From: Sipunculus nudus
Taxonomy: Eukaryota; Annelida; Sipuncula; Golfingiida; Sipunculidae
Assembly: GCA_026874595.1 (NCBI GenBank)
Contig: CM049308.1
Span: 24,576,367 to 24,640,366, forward strand
Direction: 5' to 3'
Length of the DNA: 64,000 nt
In this document: one piece after another, positions 31,327-44,900 of the stretch
Layout of the letters: each line of letters begins with the position of its first letter
Position numbering within the stretch: position 1 is the first letter of the stretch
Position numbers and translations under genes: made by a program
Notes under the pieces: generated by a model
Told to the model about the DNA's origin: nothing
Seen by the model: only the letters and a program-made list of their open reading frames with translations
Database searches by the model: none

Positions 31327-32408
31327 GTATATTTACAAATAAATGAATGCCCCTTTTAACAATCTGATCTTATTGATTGCATGAATACTGAACTGAGGAA
31401 ACTTATTCAGTGGCTGAATGCAAATAAATTAACACCAAATACTAAGAAAATTCATTTCATATTTTTCAACCTTAACAAAGGAAGAATTAATATTAATAAG
31501 AGTATTGTGATGAATGTTGACAATATCTCCAGAGTAGATTCTACAAAGTTTTTCGGGGGTAATAACAGATTCACAATTGAAGTTGTCCAAGTGGTCCATA
31601 AAGACTAAATATTCTAAAGGTATAAGAATTAAAGGAAAAGCAATAAAGATGTTACAAGTATCTGCTCTTATTACACGTTATTATTCTTTTATCTATCCAT
31701 ATTTATCCTATTGTATTGATGTGTGAGGTTCTGCAGGGTTGTCTGCACTACTACCACTATTAAGGCTGCAGAACAGAGCTATATACAAGTGATCACCTCA
31801 TCTTCATATAATTCACATACACATGATCCGTTTATTTCCCTTAGGTTTCTAACTCTAAAAAATATCTAAAATTTTGGTGTTGGTTTATTTTTGTATAAGG
31901 TTAATTATGAAATGTTACATTTAATTTTATCTGAATTATTTTGCAAAAACTTAGATGTACATCATTACAAAAAAGGAAGAATGCATTTTTTTTTGTATGT
32001 GTCAGTATGTAAAACTGCAGCCTACAGAAAAACTTTACATTTTAAAGGGGTTCGAATTTGGAACAATATTATTGAATATATTTATCCTTGTTGTACAATA
32101 TCTACATTTAAACGTCGTTTGAAAGAATATTTTTCCTCCACTTAAGACTCATATTAATTAAAGTTAAATTATTATCAAAATCAACAGTTTATTATCTTGT
32201 TTTCTCCATATTTCGAAAAGTGTAATTTTAGTTTTCTTATTGCACCGTGTTTGCACCATATAACCTACTATATTTAATGTTAATACTGAGAGGACATATA
32301 CTCTATGAGTCAGTCCTCTTGGTCACTTATTATATTTGAATGAACTGTTTCATGTATAATGTATATATTCTTGTAGCAATAAAAAGAATGAATTGAGTTG
32401 AATTGAAT
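31327..32408 (+). mobile_element. LINE 3' end (CR1/Jockey-like), unit 2
   Basis: Copy of the element at 3564-4645 at the same site, with the same breaks. The C-terminal segment is open at 31891-32145. Confidence 0.75.
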
Positions 32409-33183
32409 CACGGTCACAGGTCACATGCAAAACAGCCTCAAATCACAGCTGCTTATTGGATTATGTCATGTAAACACTCTAAAAGTATAACAAGCCAAAT
32501 CAAACATGGCTACTCATGCAGGGACATTTCTGAACATTTAGGTCGTTCTTAAGAGTCGAAAAAGTTGTGAAACAGAAACTTGAGATTTAATGTAAAATTC
32601 GCTATTGCTACAGTAGGTCGTCTCTTCCAAATGCAGCTTTCTAAGATTAAAAAACATAACCCTTTGATCAAATTATCTCCAACTGAACAGGTGGACACAG
32701 GTTGGCGGAATGGAGAATACAGTGAATAACTTGGACCCACAGACAATATCAAACTGACCCAGCATGATGAACTTGCTTTAGAATTGACATAACCAAGAAC
32801 TCTCTGGGGCCTTAATCGCATATTAAATCAATGAATAATCATGAGAAAAGACATTGAGAGCAACCAATCAAGATATTTATATAGCTTTGGCAATGTTAAA
32901 AGGTCAAACTTCCAAAGAATGCGTTGTACGGGACACTTAGCATAAGGGCTATATATAAAATATCTATTTATATCAAATGCTAATAGCAAGGGCGTGAATA
33001 AATTCTTAATTGATGCCGTGCGATCGCTGTCAATAATTAAGACATCAGTTGTACCCAGGTTCCTTCATGCATAAGTAACTGTACATTTGTAAATATTCAT
33101 GGGTGACCTCCCGGAATCCGGATCATGTGCCGGATCAACACCAAAGTCAAATCTGTTCTTCACTGGCGCATTCTGGCGCGTTA

Positions 33184-34815
33184 TGTTTGTTCTACTTTTT
33201 ACATTTACCATGATAAATGTAATCAACAGCAATTCCAGTCTCAGAGGCGAGATTCCTGTCCGATCACTCACATTTTAGCTCCACCCTGTACCACAGAAGC
33301 CGGTTATTCAATTTTATAAACAGGGTCATTTACCCAAAAGTCCTTACCCTAAATTAATTATTATATCTAACGGAGGATGGATTTAAAGATATATTTTCTT
33401 TTTTGGGGGGGTATGATTTTACCATAAAATTTACAAATATTTGCATACAGCATACTATGCAAATAATGCAATGTCATAACAATGCCCCTTTAGGATCAAT
33501 ATATAAATTTGTTCCATTTTAGATTTTTTTCCAAAGCTTTATAGTTTTTTGCAATTTATTTCAACGTCATAATCTTTACCGAATTTAACCAGGCTCCCAT
33601 GTAAGCCATCAACTTTAGGCACTTGTGTTCAACTGTGACTAGGCATTCAACAGATTTGAATTCAGCACACTTCATTTCACTGGAAAATTATGGATGACAT
33701 TATTTAACACTGATTTTCCTTCAGCACTTTAAATATGCACATTTTATGAAAGGTAAATTTAAATAATGTCTGGTTGTATAGTTCTATTCACACTGACATA
33801 GTTTCTCAAACATTAATAGAGATTTTAAACCTTTGCGGTCCTAGTACCAATGTTATGATGGTATTGAGGCGCCAAGTTCTCTTAGTAAATACCACAACGC
33901 TCACGCCCCCTGCTGGATACTAGACAGGTTAATGAGTCGCGGCGCAAATCTCAATAGTTCTTTTTACTTATTATAACATCCGTCTCCAGGATATCGCATT
34001 TATAATTGTATTTTAGCATAAACCTTGAGAGCGATGAGTTTTCGATAGTTATGTGATCGGCGAGCGGAATATAACTACATAAATAAATCACATCTTCATA
34101 ATACAAATTTGTGGTGGTCATCATTTGAATAATAAGCTCAACATGATTAACCGGAATTCTGATTGATCTTAATTTGTTTAACATAATAATAAAATCACAA
34201 TAATCATCATCATCATAATTCATTGAATATCATGCCTTTATGAAGCGTAAATTGTTTATCAGAGTAGTCCGCTATCTATCATAATAATTAATCATATAAT
34301 AATGGAGTATGGAAAGAAAGCCATTCCAAGAGGTTGGACAACCAATATTAAACAATTTTTTAAGTAGTATTTTTTTATAATGTAAAAATGTAATACAAAA
34401 ATACTGCAAAATTATATATTTATAGATTTTTATATAATTATAGATATTTACCCGGCCAAATCAATGAGAAAATCACATATACGTATCAGATCCGACGACC
34501 CACTGAGCTATATCACATGATTCACTATGATAGCACCCATTTTTTTCTCGTTTTTGTTTCTTAATTCTATATATATTCTGCTGTAATATCTGATTTAGAT
34601 TTAGGATGGCTAACAGCAGTAAGCTAGAATAAATAACAAGCAATTCATTCTTTGTGTGGTCTCTGTGCGTATATTTACAGGTCCTCTCATTGATTCCTAT
34701 TTATACACTGGAATGACGTAATCCGAATGTTCTAAGGCTTTCCCCTAGTTTCATTGATGTCCAACAGGGCTATGCTCATAGTGAATCATTCACCCTGCTT
34801 ATTTCCACATTAATT
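33184..34815. other. Spacer between duplicon A and LTR (unit 2)
   Basis: Same content as 5401-7042; holds the uncertain ORF at 33951-34223 and nothing else supported. Confidence 0.5.
33951..34223 (-). CDS. Uncertain 90-residue ORF (unit 2)
   Basis: Same predicted protein as 6179-6451, with two silent base differences. Function unknown. Confidence 0.25.
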   Translation of the reverse strand: MNYDDDDYCDFIIMLNKLRSIRIPVNHVELIIQMMTTTNLYYEDVIYLCSYIPLADHITIENSSLSRFMLKYNYKCDILETDVIISKKNY

Positions 34816-35633
34816 TGTTACAGGTGCTCTTTTTATTGTCTGACACGGGCGTAACTCGTGTTGTAGCGCCCTCGCCGGGCCGCGTATTGCATTCTTAGTT
34901 TAATCCGTACTGGTTGAACTCCCGTTGTCATGCTAGCTTGGGGCTTTCTCGCCTGGCTGGGTCATGTGTGCACCCTAGTATGTTGAGACACAGCGATGTT
35001 TTTCTAGATGATTCCAGTAACGCGTGTTTACTGTGTGTTGTGTGTGGATTCTTTGGACTGTTCGAGAAGTGGACAATTCTTGGCTTGGGGTGAGAGGTTA
35101 TAAATAGGGGGCTCTGTTTGGAGCAGGGAGAGAGGTTAAAGAATATTCCAGCGGACACAGACGTGTTTATGTCAGTTTGTGGGACCTGTCCGATTATCCA
35201 GTAATTTCAGGAATTCTACTATTACTAACTCTATACAATTTAATGCTGCCTGCCTAAAGTTTACTTTCTGGATTGTTACAAGAGCTTTACATTGGCCTGT
35301 TATTCTCCGAGAGTATACATTTAAAGAACTTGTCGCTGTGGCGGTGATGGTATCCAGGTATTGTGCACTTTGTTTATTAGGCTGTGTGATTATATTGATT
35401 TGATGTTATACTGTTATTGTACTGTGTAATTGTATTGATTTAGTGTACTGTAATGTTAGGGTTGTTTTAAGAATAAATTATAGTTATTTGTTAACAAAAA
35501 ATCACTGACTTCTTTATTCATTCCCCTAGACGTTTCACGCTGCCTAGTATTACAGAATCTGATTTTTTTATCTCCATTACAAAATTTGTGTTCATCACGC
35601 AGACGTAATCTGTTTATATTTGGTTCCGTAACA
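34816..35633 (+). repeat. 5' LTR (unit 2)
   Basis: 818 bp, same termini. TATAAATA at 35099-35106 and AATAAA at 35472-35477. Confidence 0.75.
35099..35106 (+). promoter_or_regulatory. TATA box in LTR (unit 2)
   Basis: TATAAATA at the same LTR position as in unit 1. Confidence 0.55.
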
Positions 35634-35639
35634 TGAAAT

Positions 35640-35657
35640 TGGGGGCTCGTCCGGGAT
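35640..35657 (+). other. Primer binding site, tRNA-Pro type (unit 2)
   Basis: Identical 18-base TGGGGGCTCGTCCGGGAT. The six-base spacer differs by one base (TGAAAT instead of TGACAT). Confidence 0.85.
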
Positions 35658-35801
35658 GCTTAATAGTTTTGACAATTTATTAGGCCTTGACCTGGACACA
35701 TTGTTTTATCATACATTGTTCACAAGGTTACATATTGTTTACAGTACATTGTTTACAAGATTTATCTCAGTGATTTTTTGTTATTGTTTTAACATCTTAA
35801 C

Positions 35802-36649
35802 ATGGCAGATTTCAAACCTGAGACATTTGTTGACGATCCCGACCCTGATCAACTTGAACAGTTGACAAAGGAACAGTTGTTGCGTTTAGGACAACACTTA
35901 GGGCTAAGTGTGAAAAAAAAGCTTTGAGAAAGCCTGATATCATTGCTAAAATCATTGCAAGATCTAGTTAGCAAAGGTTTATTTGAAGAAAGTGAAGTTT
36001 AATCATAAAAAAAATGACAGCCTTGCTATGCAATTAGAATTTAAAAAGTTGAAAATGCAACATGAGCTAGCATTTAAACAGTTAGAGAGGAAAGTAGAGT
36101 TAAAACGACTGGAGTTAGAAGGACTTAAACTAGAACATAGTCTAAGTGCTGCCCTAACTCACAGTTTTGATGTTACTAAACGAATTAGACTTGTCACGCC
36201 TTTTCAAGAAAAAGAGGTTGATAAATATTTCTTACACTTTGAGAAGGTAGCTGAAAATTTAAAATGGCCTAAGGGAAATTGGACTATGCTGTTACAAAGT
36301 GTATTGACTGGCAAAGCCAGAGAAATTTATACAGAGCTTTCAGTAGAAGCTGCTGCAGCTGCTGACAATGACCTGGTAAACGGTTAATCCTGAGGCTTAC
36401 GCCATCAATTCAGAAATTGGGAAAAGCGCAAAAATCAGACCTACGTCGAATTTGCTAGGAGTAAAGAGCAGTTGTTTGATCGCTGGTGTAGTTCTAAAAA
36501 TGTAATAAAAGATTGTGACAATTTGCGCCAGTTGATTTTGCTTGAAGAATTTAAGCGCTGCATTAACGCAGATGTTTAAATTTTTTCTTGATGAGAAAAG
36601 TCCTGAATCACTTGACATTGCTGCTCAATTAGCTGATGATTATTCATAA
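35802..36649 (+). pseudogene. Retrotransposon gag, N-terminal and capsid part (unit 2)
   Basis: Same as unit 1 with the A-run at eight As, so the two copies are out of frame by different amounts. The capsid-like segment is open at 35983-36387. Ends at TAA 36647-36649. Confidence 0.8.
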
Positions 36650-36658
36650 ACATACAAA

Positions 36659-37822
36659 ATGTCATTTTCTAGCAAATCAAACCAGTCATCCACAAACAAA
36701 AATGTAAATCAGTATGGTCAAAAGAAGTTAACAGCGCAGTCACCCAGTACTAGTAGTCCTGTTAGTTCAGCAAAGTCCATTGCTACATCTAAGTCCACGT
36801 CCACTGTGTGTAAGTCCAACCAAGGCCAGTCATTTTCAAAGAAAATCTGTAATTACTGCAAGAAGGAAGGTCATCTAATATCTGACTGCTGGAATCTTGC
36901 GAATAAATCAAATAGCAAACCCTCTGGTTTTGTTTCAAAATCTATGCATTGCATGGTACAAGAGTCAGGCTCTTTTCATGTAAATAAGGGGTACAACTCC
37001 TTTATTGACTCTGGTAAAGAGTTTGATGCTACGGAGGCACAAGTGCCGTCCGAATCCAAAGTAGAATCCGTAGCTTGTTGGGTAAAAACCTCAGCTGATT
37101 CCTGCGAGGAATTTAATAAGGCTAGGTCCTTTCAAGACTCCTGCGAGGAGTATTCTCTGGATAAGGCTAAGTTCTTTTATGACTCTTGCGAGAGTATTTC
37201 AAATGAGGCCAGGTCCTCTTATGACAAACAGAAGTTTGTTTCTGCTGAGGAAAGTTCCTCTGTTGACTCCCATGAGGAGTTTGGTGATAAAAAGGATGTA
37301 GATTCCTTAAATGACTCTGAAAAAGAGTTTATGTCTGACACTGTCAATGTCAGTTCTTTGTTTGATGAAGCTGAGGAAGTAGATTCCTCTCCTGACTCTG
37401 AAATGCAGTTATTTGAGCTATTCATACATGATGGTTTTGTATCACTTTCAAGTGATTTTTCAGACTCTACCTTTGTTAAAATTTTGAGGGACACTGGTTC
37501 AGGCCAGACTCTCATGTTAGCAAACACTTTGCAATTTTCTAATAGGTCTTTTACTGGTGCTCATGCACTTGGTAATGGTGTGTATACAGACAGGCACACT
37601 TCAGTTCCGCTTCTCAGTATCCATTTAAAGTCAGATTTGATTTCTGGGAATATTACTGTGGGCATAAGAACTACTTTACCCTTTAAGGGAATTCAGTTGC
37701 TACTAGGCAATGAAGTTGCAGGTGACAATGTACAGCCTGTACCGATAGTGACAGAAAAGCCGTCACTTGATCAGGACACTAATCCGGAAAGTCAGGAAAT
37801 TCCTGGTTTATATCCTTCATGA
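36659..37822 (+). pseudogene. gag nucleocapsid zinc knuckle + acidic region + protease (unit 2)
   Basis: Copy of 8885-10048 with an intact DTG (LRDTGSGQT) and the same CCHC knuckle, except W-N replaces W-K just after it. It is uninterrupted over 387 codons but cut off from gag and pol by shared stops. Confidence 0.82.
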
Positions 37823-39205
37823 GCTGTAACTAGATCAATGGCCAGGAAAAACACACATGAGGATAATGGTCCAGATAATAACACTCTGGGAGTCACTGGT
37901 GACTCGTCTAACGACTCGCCCGTAGAGGATGCAGCATTCTCAAGGTCAGAACTTAACGCGGAACAGCATAAGAATACTGATATTTCATGTATGTTTCCCA
38001 GGGCAGTTTCTAAAGATGAGCTGTCACAGAACCCAGTTTGTTTCTATGTCAGAAATGGAGTGCTTATGCGTAAATGGCGACCACAAAATGTATGCACTGA
38101 TGAGGAGTGAGCTATCAAACATCAAATAGTAATGCCCAAAAGCTTTCGCAGTTAAATTCTAAGCATGGCACATGAGGCTCCTTTGTCTGGCCATTTAGGT
38201 ATAAATAAAACTTATCAGAAAGTTAGTACACACTTCTATTGGCCTAACCTCAGGAAAGATGTTGTACAATATTGTAAATCATGCCATACATGGTAGGCAA
38301 GCCCAATCAGAATCCTCCTAAGGCCCCACGTAGGCCTATTCCTGCTTTTGATGAACCATTCAGTAAGATTATTGTTGATTGTGTTGGACCACTGCCAAAA
38401 CAAAATCTGGACATGAATACTTGCTGACAATAATGTGCGCATCAACCAGGTTCCCTGAGGTAATACCATTGCGCAAAATTAATGCCAAAAGGGTTGGCAA
38501 GGCTCTGACCAAGTTTTTTACAACTTTTTGATTACCAAAATCCGTCCAGTCTGACCAAGGGTCTAATTTTATGTCTAGCTTATTCCAACAAGTTATGCTT
38601 GAGCTAGGTATAAAACAGTACAGCTCTTCGCCATACCATCCTGAAAGTCAGGGCGCCCATGAGCGTTTTCACCAGACATTAAAAAACATGATCAGAACCT
38701 ATTGCTATGACACACAGAAAGACTGGGTTGAAGGAATCCACATATTGTTGTTTGCTGTCAGAGAATCCTTTCAAGAGTCCTTTGGTTTCAGTCCCTTTGA
38801 ACTAGTTTTTGGACACTCCGTTCACGGACCCTTGAAACTGCTTAAAGAAAAACTCTTGTGTGAAAATCCTGATTCTCTTAGTTTACTGCAGTATGTCTCA
38901 GGCTTTCGCACTAAACTACACAATGCTTGTGAGATTGCAAAGACAAATCTAAAATCTGCACAAAGTAAAATGAAAACAGAGTATGACAAGCACACTGTAA
39001 GTAGGACGTTTGAGCCTAGCGAAAAGGTCCTTGCCTTACTTCCCATCCCTGGCAGACCTCTGCAAGCTAGGTATTATGGTCCCTATATTGTTGACAAGAA
39101 AGTCATTGATTTAAATTACATACTGTTGACACCAGATAGACGTAAGAAGAAACAACTGTGCCATGTTCACATGTTGAAATCATATTATGACAGAAATAGC
39201 ACATC
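37823..39205 (+). pseudogene. Retrotransposon integrase (unit 2)
   Basis: Same domain layout as unit 1. Here the core from SSLFQQ onward is open (from 38571) without the stop found at 10957, and runs on into the RT frame to 39929. A private TAA at about 38154 lies in the zinc-binding part. Confidence 0.85.
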
Positions 39206-39334
39206 AGATGTTGTACAAAATGTTACTGCTGTTTATTGTGTAAACACTGACCCTGACCCAGTTAAAGTACCAAACTGTCACACCTTACCGCACAACAACA
39301 ACAAGACATCAAGAACCTGCTGCGGAATTATGAA

Positions 39335-40385
39335 CATTTGTTTAGTGACATTCCAACGCGAACTAACGTTGTGCCATGACGTCGATATTGGCGAGACAAG
39401 CGCAGTCAAGCAACATCCATATAGACTGAATCCAGAAAAGCAAAAGTATCTACAGGATGAGATTCAATATTTGCTGGACAATGATTTTATTGAACCTAGT
39501 AACAGTAACTGGAGTTCACCATGTATTCTTGTGCCAAAACCTGATGGAAGTTACCGTATGTGCACAGATTATCGAAAACTGAACTCTGTCACCAAGACTG
39601 ACAAGTTCCCGATTCCGAGGATCGCTTATTGTATTGATAGAGTCGGTAGCTCCAGATATGTCTCCAAGTTTGACTTGCTAAAAGGATTTTGGCAAGAACG
39701 AGCGAAAGAAGTGTCCGCCTTTATGACGCCGCAAGGACTGTACCAGTATAAAGTTATGCCGTTTGGCATGAAGAACTCGCCAGCCACGTTCCAGTGCCTC
39801 ATCCAAATGGTTGTCAAGGACAGGGCTGCGACGTATATATTGATAACCCTATCGTGTACAGCGACACCTGGGAGAAACATCTGCAATTTCTTCGCGACCT
39901 CTTCGAAAGACTCAGTGAAGCACGTCTGACCGTCAACTTAGTAAAATCTTAGTTTTGTCATGCACAAGTAACATTTTTGGGTCATATTGTAGGACAGGGT
40001 CAGGTAAAACCTGTTGATGCTAAGATAAGTGCTATTCTCTGCATTTCCTAGACAAAAAAACATACAGGAATAAATGCGTTTTCTTGGTATAGTTGGGTAC
40101 TACAGGAAGTTTTGTCCAAATTTTGCTGTTGTAGCTGAACCTTTGACAAATTTGTTAAAGAAGAAATTAAAGTTTGTATGGAGTGTTCAGTGTGAAAGTG
40201 CATTTCAGAATTTGAAAGCAATTCTGCAAAGTTCACCAGTTTTAGCAGCTCCAAACTTTTCTGTACCTTTTACGTTAGCTGTAGATGCTAGTGATACGTT
40301 GCTGGTGCTGTGTTGTTACAAGAAGGCAATGCTGGCATAGATCATCCAATTTGTTATTTCTCAAGAAAGTTTAATGCAAACCAGA
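39335..40385 (+). pseudogene. Reverse transcriptase and truncated RNase H (unit 2)
   Basis: Same motifs and same YIDN change. The RNase H start reads AVDASD. Ends at the same NANQ break point. Confidence 0.85.
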
Positions 40386-41173
40386 ATGACATATAATGAC
40401 ATATGGTTATATGTTTTTAATACATTTGGTTATAAATTTTTTTCCAGTGTGTATTTGAATCAGCTTCTCACAATCTTTTATTGTGTTCAAGTGAGCCACA
40501 TTCAAATCCTGAAATGAGAACGGATTGGGAACTTTATAGGCTAATTTTCAAATTATTTGCATGTGCATGCAGACTTACCATTTTTTTCTTTATAATATAT
40601 TATTAATTATATTACTAAACTATAATCCCTCAAAAATATTATTTCCAATGATTGTTTCCTCAGGCATGGTTTTCTCAATGTTAGAAGTGTAAGAAACCAC
40701 CTGGGTTTAGATTGTGCTCCAAATGGCGAGGGCCATTACTGGTTTCGACATTTTTCGAGGTCAGGTTTGGATGGGCGCACCGTGGTACGACAGGAAGGTA
40801 CTCCCAGGACAGTCTTGGGAAGGAAATTTGTCTGTTAAGAGATTTTGCTGGCCATTACACCCGTATCTCACAAGTAGAAGCCGGAGAGACGCTACGTGGA
40901 TGACTGCACCCTCATCCTCAATTTACAACAGGCTTCCTACCATGAACAGATAACGCCCTTCTTTCTCAGATTCGAAATCCTTTCAAAAACCAGATATTGC
41001 TGACTTTTTTTGGGTTCCTCGGATAAACCAATTCTGATAGGGTTGCACGCTCTTTCCGCAGTTTATCATACATACCACATATATCTGATAGTTAAATCGG
41101 AGCTTTTATAGAAGTGTTAGATTTCCGCTGCCATAATTATAAGCTATAGATGGCGCTAACAGTAATGGGCATA
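40386..41173. other. Sequence between LTR-element break point and duplicon B (unit 2)
   Basis: Near-identical to 12613-13394. Confidence 0.4.
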
Positions 41174-41302
41174 CCTGAACAGCGCCCCCAGTTCCACGCA
41201 AAATTAAATTGCGAGTCAGTTTCGTGGCAGTGTGAACAGCGCCATACAAGACGATGATTGACCACGTCTGTAGAACAGTCGTAATCGTTACCATTCTACA
41301 TA

Positions 41303-41333
41303 CTATATATATTTATATATACATGTATATATA

Positions 41334-41383
<50 letters not shown>

Positions 41384-41391
41384 ATATATAA
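41303..41391. repeat. TA microsatellite (unit 2)
   Basis: Counterpart of the run at 13530-13619, shorter. Confidence 0.9.
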
Positions 41392-41663
41392 AAAAGGGTT
41401 GAATGTATTCATTTGGATGGTCAGTAATAAATCTTTTTATAGGATACTGACATTGCAATTATTAAGGAGAGAACTAGCTAATAACGGGAACTGGCTAAAT
41501 AATGTGGTTTTGATATTGTGGCTATTGTTGAATGTTAAACGCAGCCATGAAGGTCAACCACTCTTTTGCTTAAACGCACTTCCTTTGATAATGATTATAC
41601 TACGACAATTTCCTCAGCCCTCATACATGCAACGACAACAACAACAATCATATTGGTAACATT

Positions 41664-41669
41664 TTTATT
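41664..41669 (-). terminator. Poly(A) signal of B2
   Basis: AATAAA 50 bases downstream of the exon-3 acceptor at 41720. Confidence 0.65.
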
Positions 41670-41971
41670 TGGTACCCTCTCAGAATGACTGCACCGTTCT
41701 CCTAGATCCAGCTGATAACCTGAAATATCAGTTAAAGTGTTTGATATAATACCGATGTATCATTAGAAAAAAAAAGAATATATGCTACATCTGTATAGCA
41801 CAAAGAATCCATGAATTTGCATAAAAGTTACAGTTATACATTTAATATTATTTTAAATTACTGAGCAGCATGGATCATGTTTCGTCTATCTATCCCTATG
41901 AATGTTCATATGCATGTACTTAGGCCCTGTGCATAATCCAGTGCTGACCGCTTACCTTAGGTACGGCTGTC

Positions 41972-44900
41972 TCATGGCTGTGTACACTCCTCTGGGGCCG
42001 TTGCGTTTTGATAACAGCAAAATTGGCCTTCAGGGCAGCCATTGTCACCTGGGTTAGGGCATGTCGAATGTGGATTACAAGTTGGACCATCACGTGATTG
42101 ACACTTACCCCCCATATCTGGTCCGCATGAATCCTGGGAGAGGCTCACTGGAAATATACGCATGAATTCTGTGAGAGACTGACTGCAATTTTACGTATCG
42201 ATTCTGTGACAGGGTCATTTCAATTATACGAATGAATTCCGGGAGAGTCTCCGAATAAGCACACTAATGAATTCTCTGCAAATTTGAATTTAAATTTAAT
42301 TACATATCATACCTTAACATTTTTTTAAAATAATATTTTCTAAATCCTTGTAATGAGCCATAGAAAAAAAAAGATAATTTAAGAAAATGTGGTCACGATA
42401 TAGTAATTTGAGGATCTCCTAGTTCTCAATGGACTCTCTAATGAGACTTCATCGGTTGTTGAACCTTCGCAGATAGTATATTATTATATAAATTTCCCAT
42501 AAACTGTATTATTCTTAGATAGAAATATCTTCTAAAATAATATTTTATAACAGTCACATATTTTCGGGGAATAAGACCAGTTACATAATCAACCACGTCC
42601 GTTAAATTGTGTAACACCTGGTAAAATGATTCCTTAGATGAATGGTAAACATTCTGCACTATCTGCAAAGACATAAAATTTCGGGATCAGGAAAATTCAG
42701 AGTCCTGGAGAAACATCATTTTCCAAATAATTCCACTTAGTTAAGTTTAATATATTCCTCTTGCTCCGAGGAATTCATCCATATGATTTAAATGTTAGTG
42801 TTCATATATATGTAAACAATACCTACCTTACACCTTATTCAAAAGATAGGATTATTTAAAATTATGATAATCAGTCTACATCTTAAAACATTTAAGACCC
42901 ACTTATAGCATGCAGTCAAGGTAATTAGTCACATGCAAAGCAGCCTCAAATAACAGCTTCTGATTGGATTATGTCATGTAAACACTCTAAAAATATAACC
43001 AGCAGAATCATACATGACTACTCATGCAGGGACAGATCTGAACATTCAGATCATTGTAAAGAGTCGAAAAAGTTGAGTAACATAAACTTGAGATTAAATG
43101 TAATATTCACAATTGCTGTATTAGGTTGTATCTTTCAACTTCTAGGGTTTTTTAAATGAACTTTTAAAGAATTATCTAAAAAACAGGTGGACATAGATTG
43201 AATAGATTATACAGTTCTCGGATCCCCACCCTGATCAACTTGCTCGAGGATTGACCTATCCAAGAACTCTGTGTGACCTTAATCGCAAATTCATGCAATG
43301 AATAATCATAAGCAAAGAAGTTGCGAGCAGCCAATCAAATTAGCTTTTGAAATGTAAACAGTGAAGCACCTGGCAAGCACTAAATTTGCATAGATTAGGC
43401 GACTCTCCGAAACAGAACACGTATATAGTCATTACCAGTTCCACTGTCCCCATAATTTCCGCGATATTTATTATACAGAGGAGACAGTATAGACAGTTCT
43501 CAGTAAAAGATTGCAGGAGCTATTCCGGCTACTGCCGACACAATAATAATCTTACCTTACACTGAATTTGTATGAGACAATTAATAAAAAAAATATGGAA
43601 AAACACTTCACAAGATCGTGATATATTCATATCAGAGGTATAGCAATTCCAGTTGATGACGTCAATCACTGCGACGTCACTCGGGACCGACCTCTCTGAC
43701 GTCACAAACGGCTGTCGCGACCATAGATGCAGAAAGCCTACTAGTGAAGCGGTTAACGGCAAAATACAGAAGAATTGTTCAGATTGTGATAAAAGTACCA
43801 AATTTGGTGAAGATGAAGTTTGGATAATACAATTTCATTTTTTTATTATTTCCGCCATATCTTCTCGATGTAACGGGGGCGGGTCCTATGTTAAATTTGA
43901 GGTACTCAAATTTATATGAAAAATACACGGAAGATCATCATAGTTACATTACATCTTATACATTTGGTTCTATTTAATTAACATCATCATGAGAAATGAA
44001 AATTATCTCTGTGATCTCATTAATGTAAACATTTGTAATTAAAAGATGACTATTTGCCATACAACGATATGTAGTTAACTGAAGTTAATTTATTGTTAAA
44101 ATAACATAAATCTTCTGTTTTGAAGTAAGGTATAATCACTATTCTCAATTTACATCTCGTCGATGTCTCCCATGATGACTATAGGAGACAGTGGGGGAGT
44201 CATTTCATCATACAATGTGTATGTTGCTTCGTGCTTAAAAATCATGTACAGTTTTATTGTTTTTAGTGCAAAATATCTCTTGGTTTGTATTGATAAGCTT
44301 ATAGACATTTCCATATGCGCACAGAAATAAACCCCTGAATTTCCAGGGGAGGATCATATTTAATTATCAGGGGCGGATCATATTTAATTATCAGGGTACA
44401 TTTTTTTTTTAAATGTTATCGTAAATGTACAACTAAACAGCGTTTTAAAGTGTTATTTTTACTTCTACACCACAAGACCAGTTTTGTTCTGCCATATCAA
44501 TAATTCTTTCCTTTATTTTAGCAAAAAATATTATAATGTCTCCTACATCTTGATTCATCCACACATACCCAAAACCTGCGCTGCATATTTTGCTTGTTAT
44601 ATGAATAACCCATGTTTGTTTTCCATTCATATCTAGATTAAACAGCATGTTATATATATACGCTATGGATATCTATTATTACTCTAATGTACTAGTTTTG
44701 TCCAGTATTTTACACATCTTAATAACTGACCGACATACATTGGATGCCTTCCAAACTCTCCCAATGATGCTGCGTTCGGAGCTGAAGAGCTAATTTTTAG
44801 AATGTACTCGCAAAAATTATATTACACCTTTTCAATTATTTCACATCTTTCATAGCCCCACAGTTCTGAACCATATAATAATACCGGTATAACCATACAA

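Larger units (their letters stand above)
29278..33183. repeat. Duplicon A, unit 2 (carries peptide pseudogene A2)
   Basis: Collinear with 1515-5400. Has the same exon-1 deletion, junction near 32907, but keeps an 18-bp stretch (TAGCAAGGGCGTGAATAA near 32984) that unit 1 has lost. Confidence 0.85.
34816..40385 (+). mobile_element. Gmr1-like LTR retrotransposon, copy in unit 2
   Basis: Same element, same 3' break and most of the same lesions. It differs by keeping the protease DTG triplet, by lacking the unit-1 stop after the integrase core, and by having its own stop in the integrase zinc-binding region at about 38154. Confidence 0.88.
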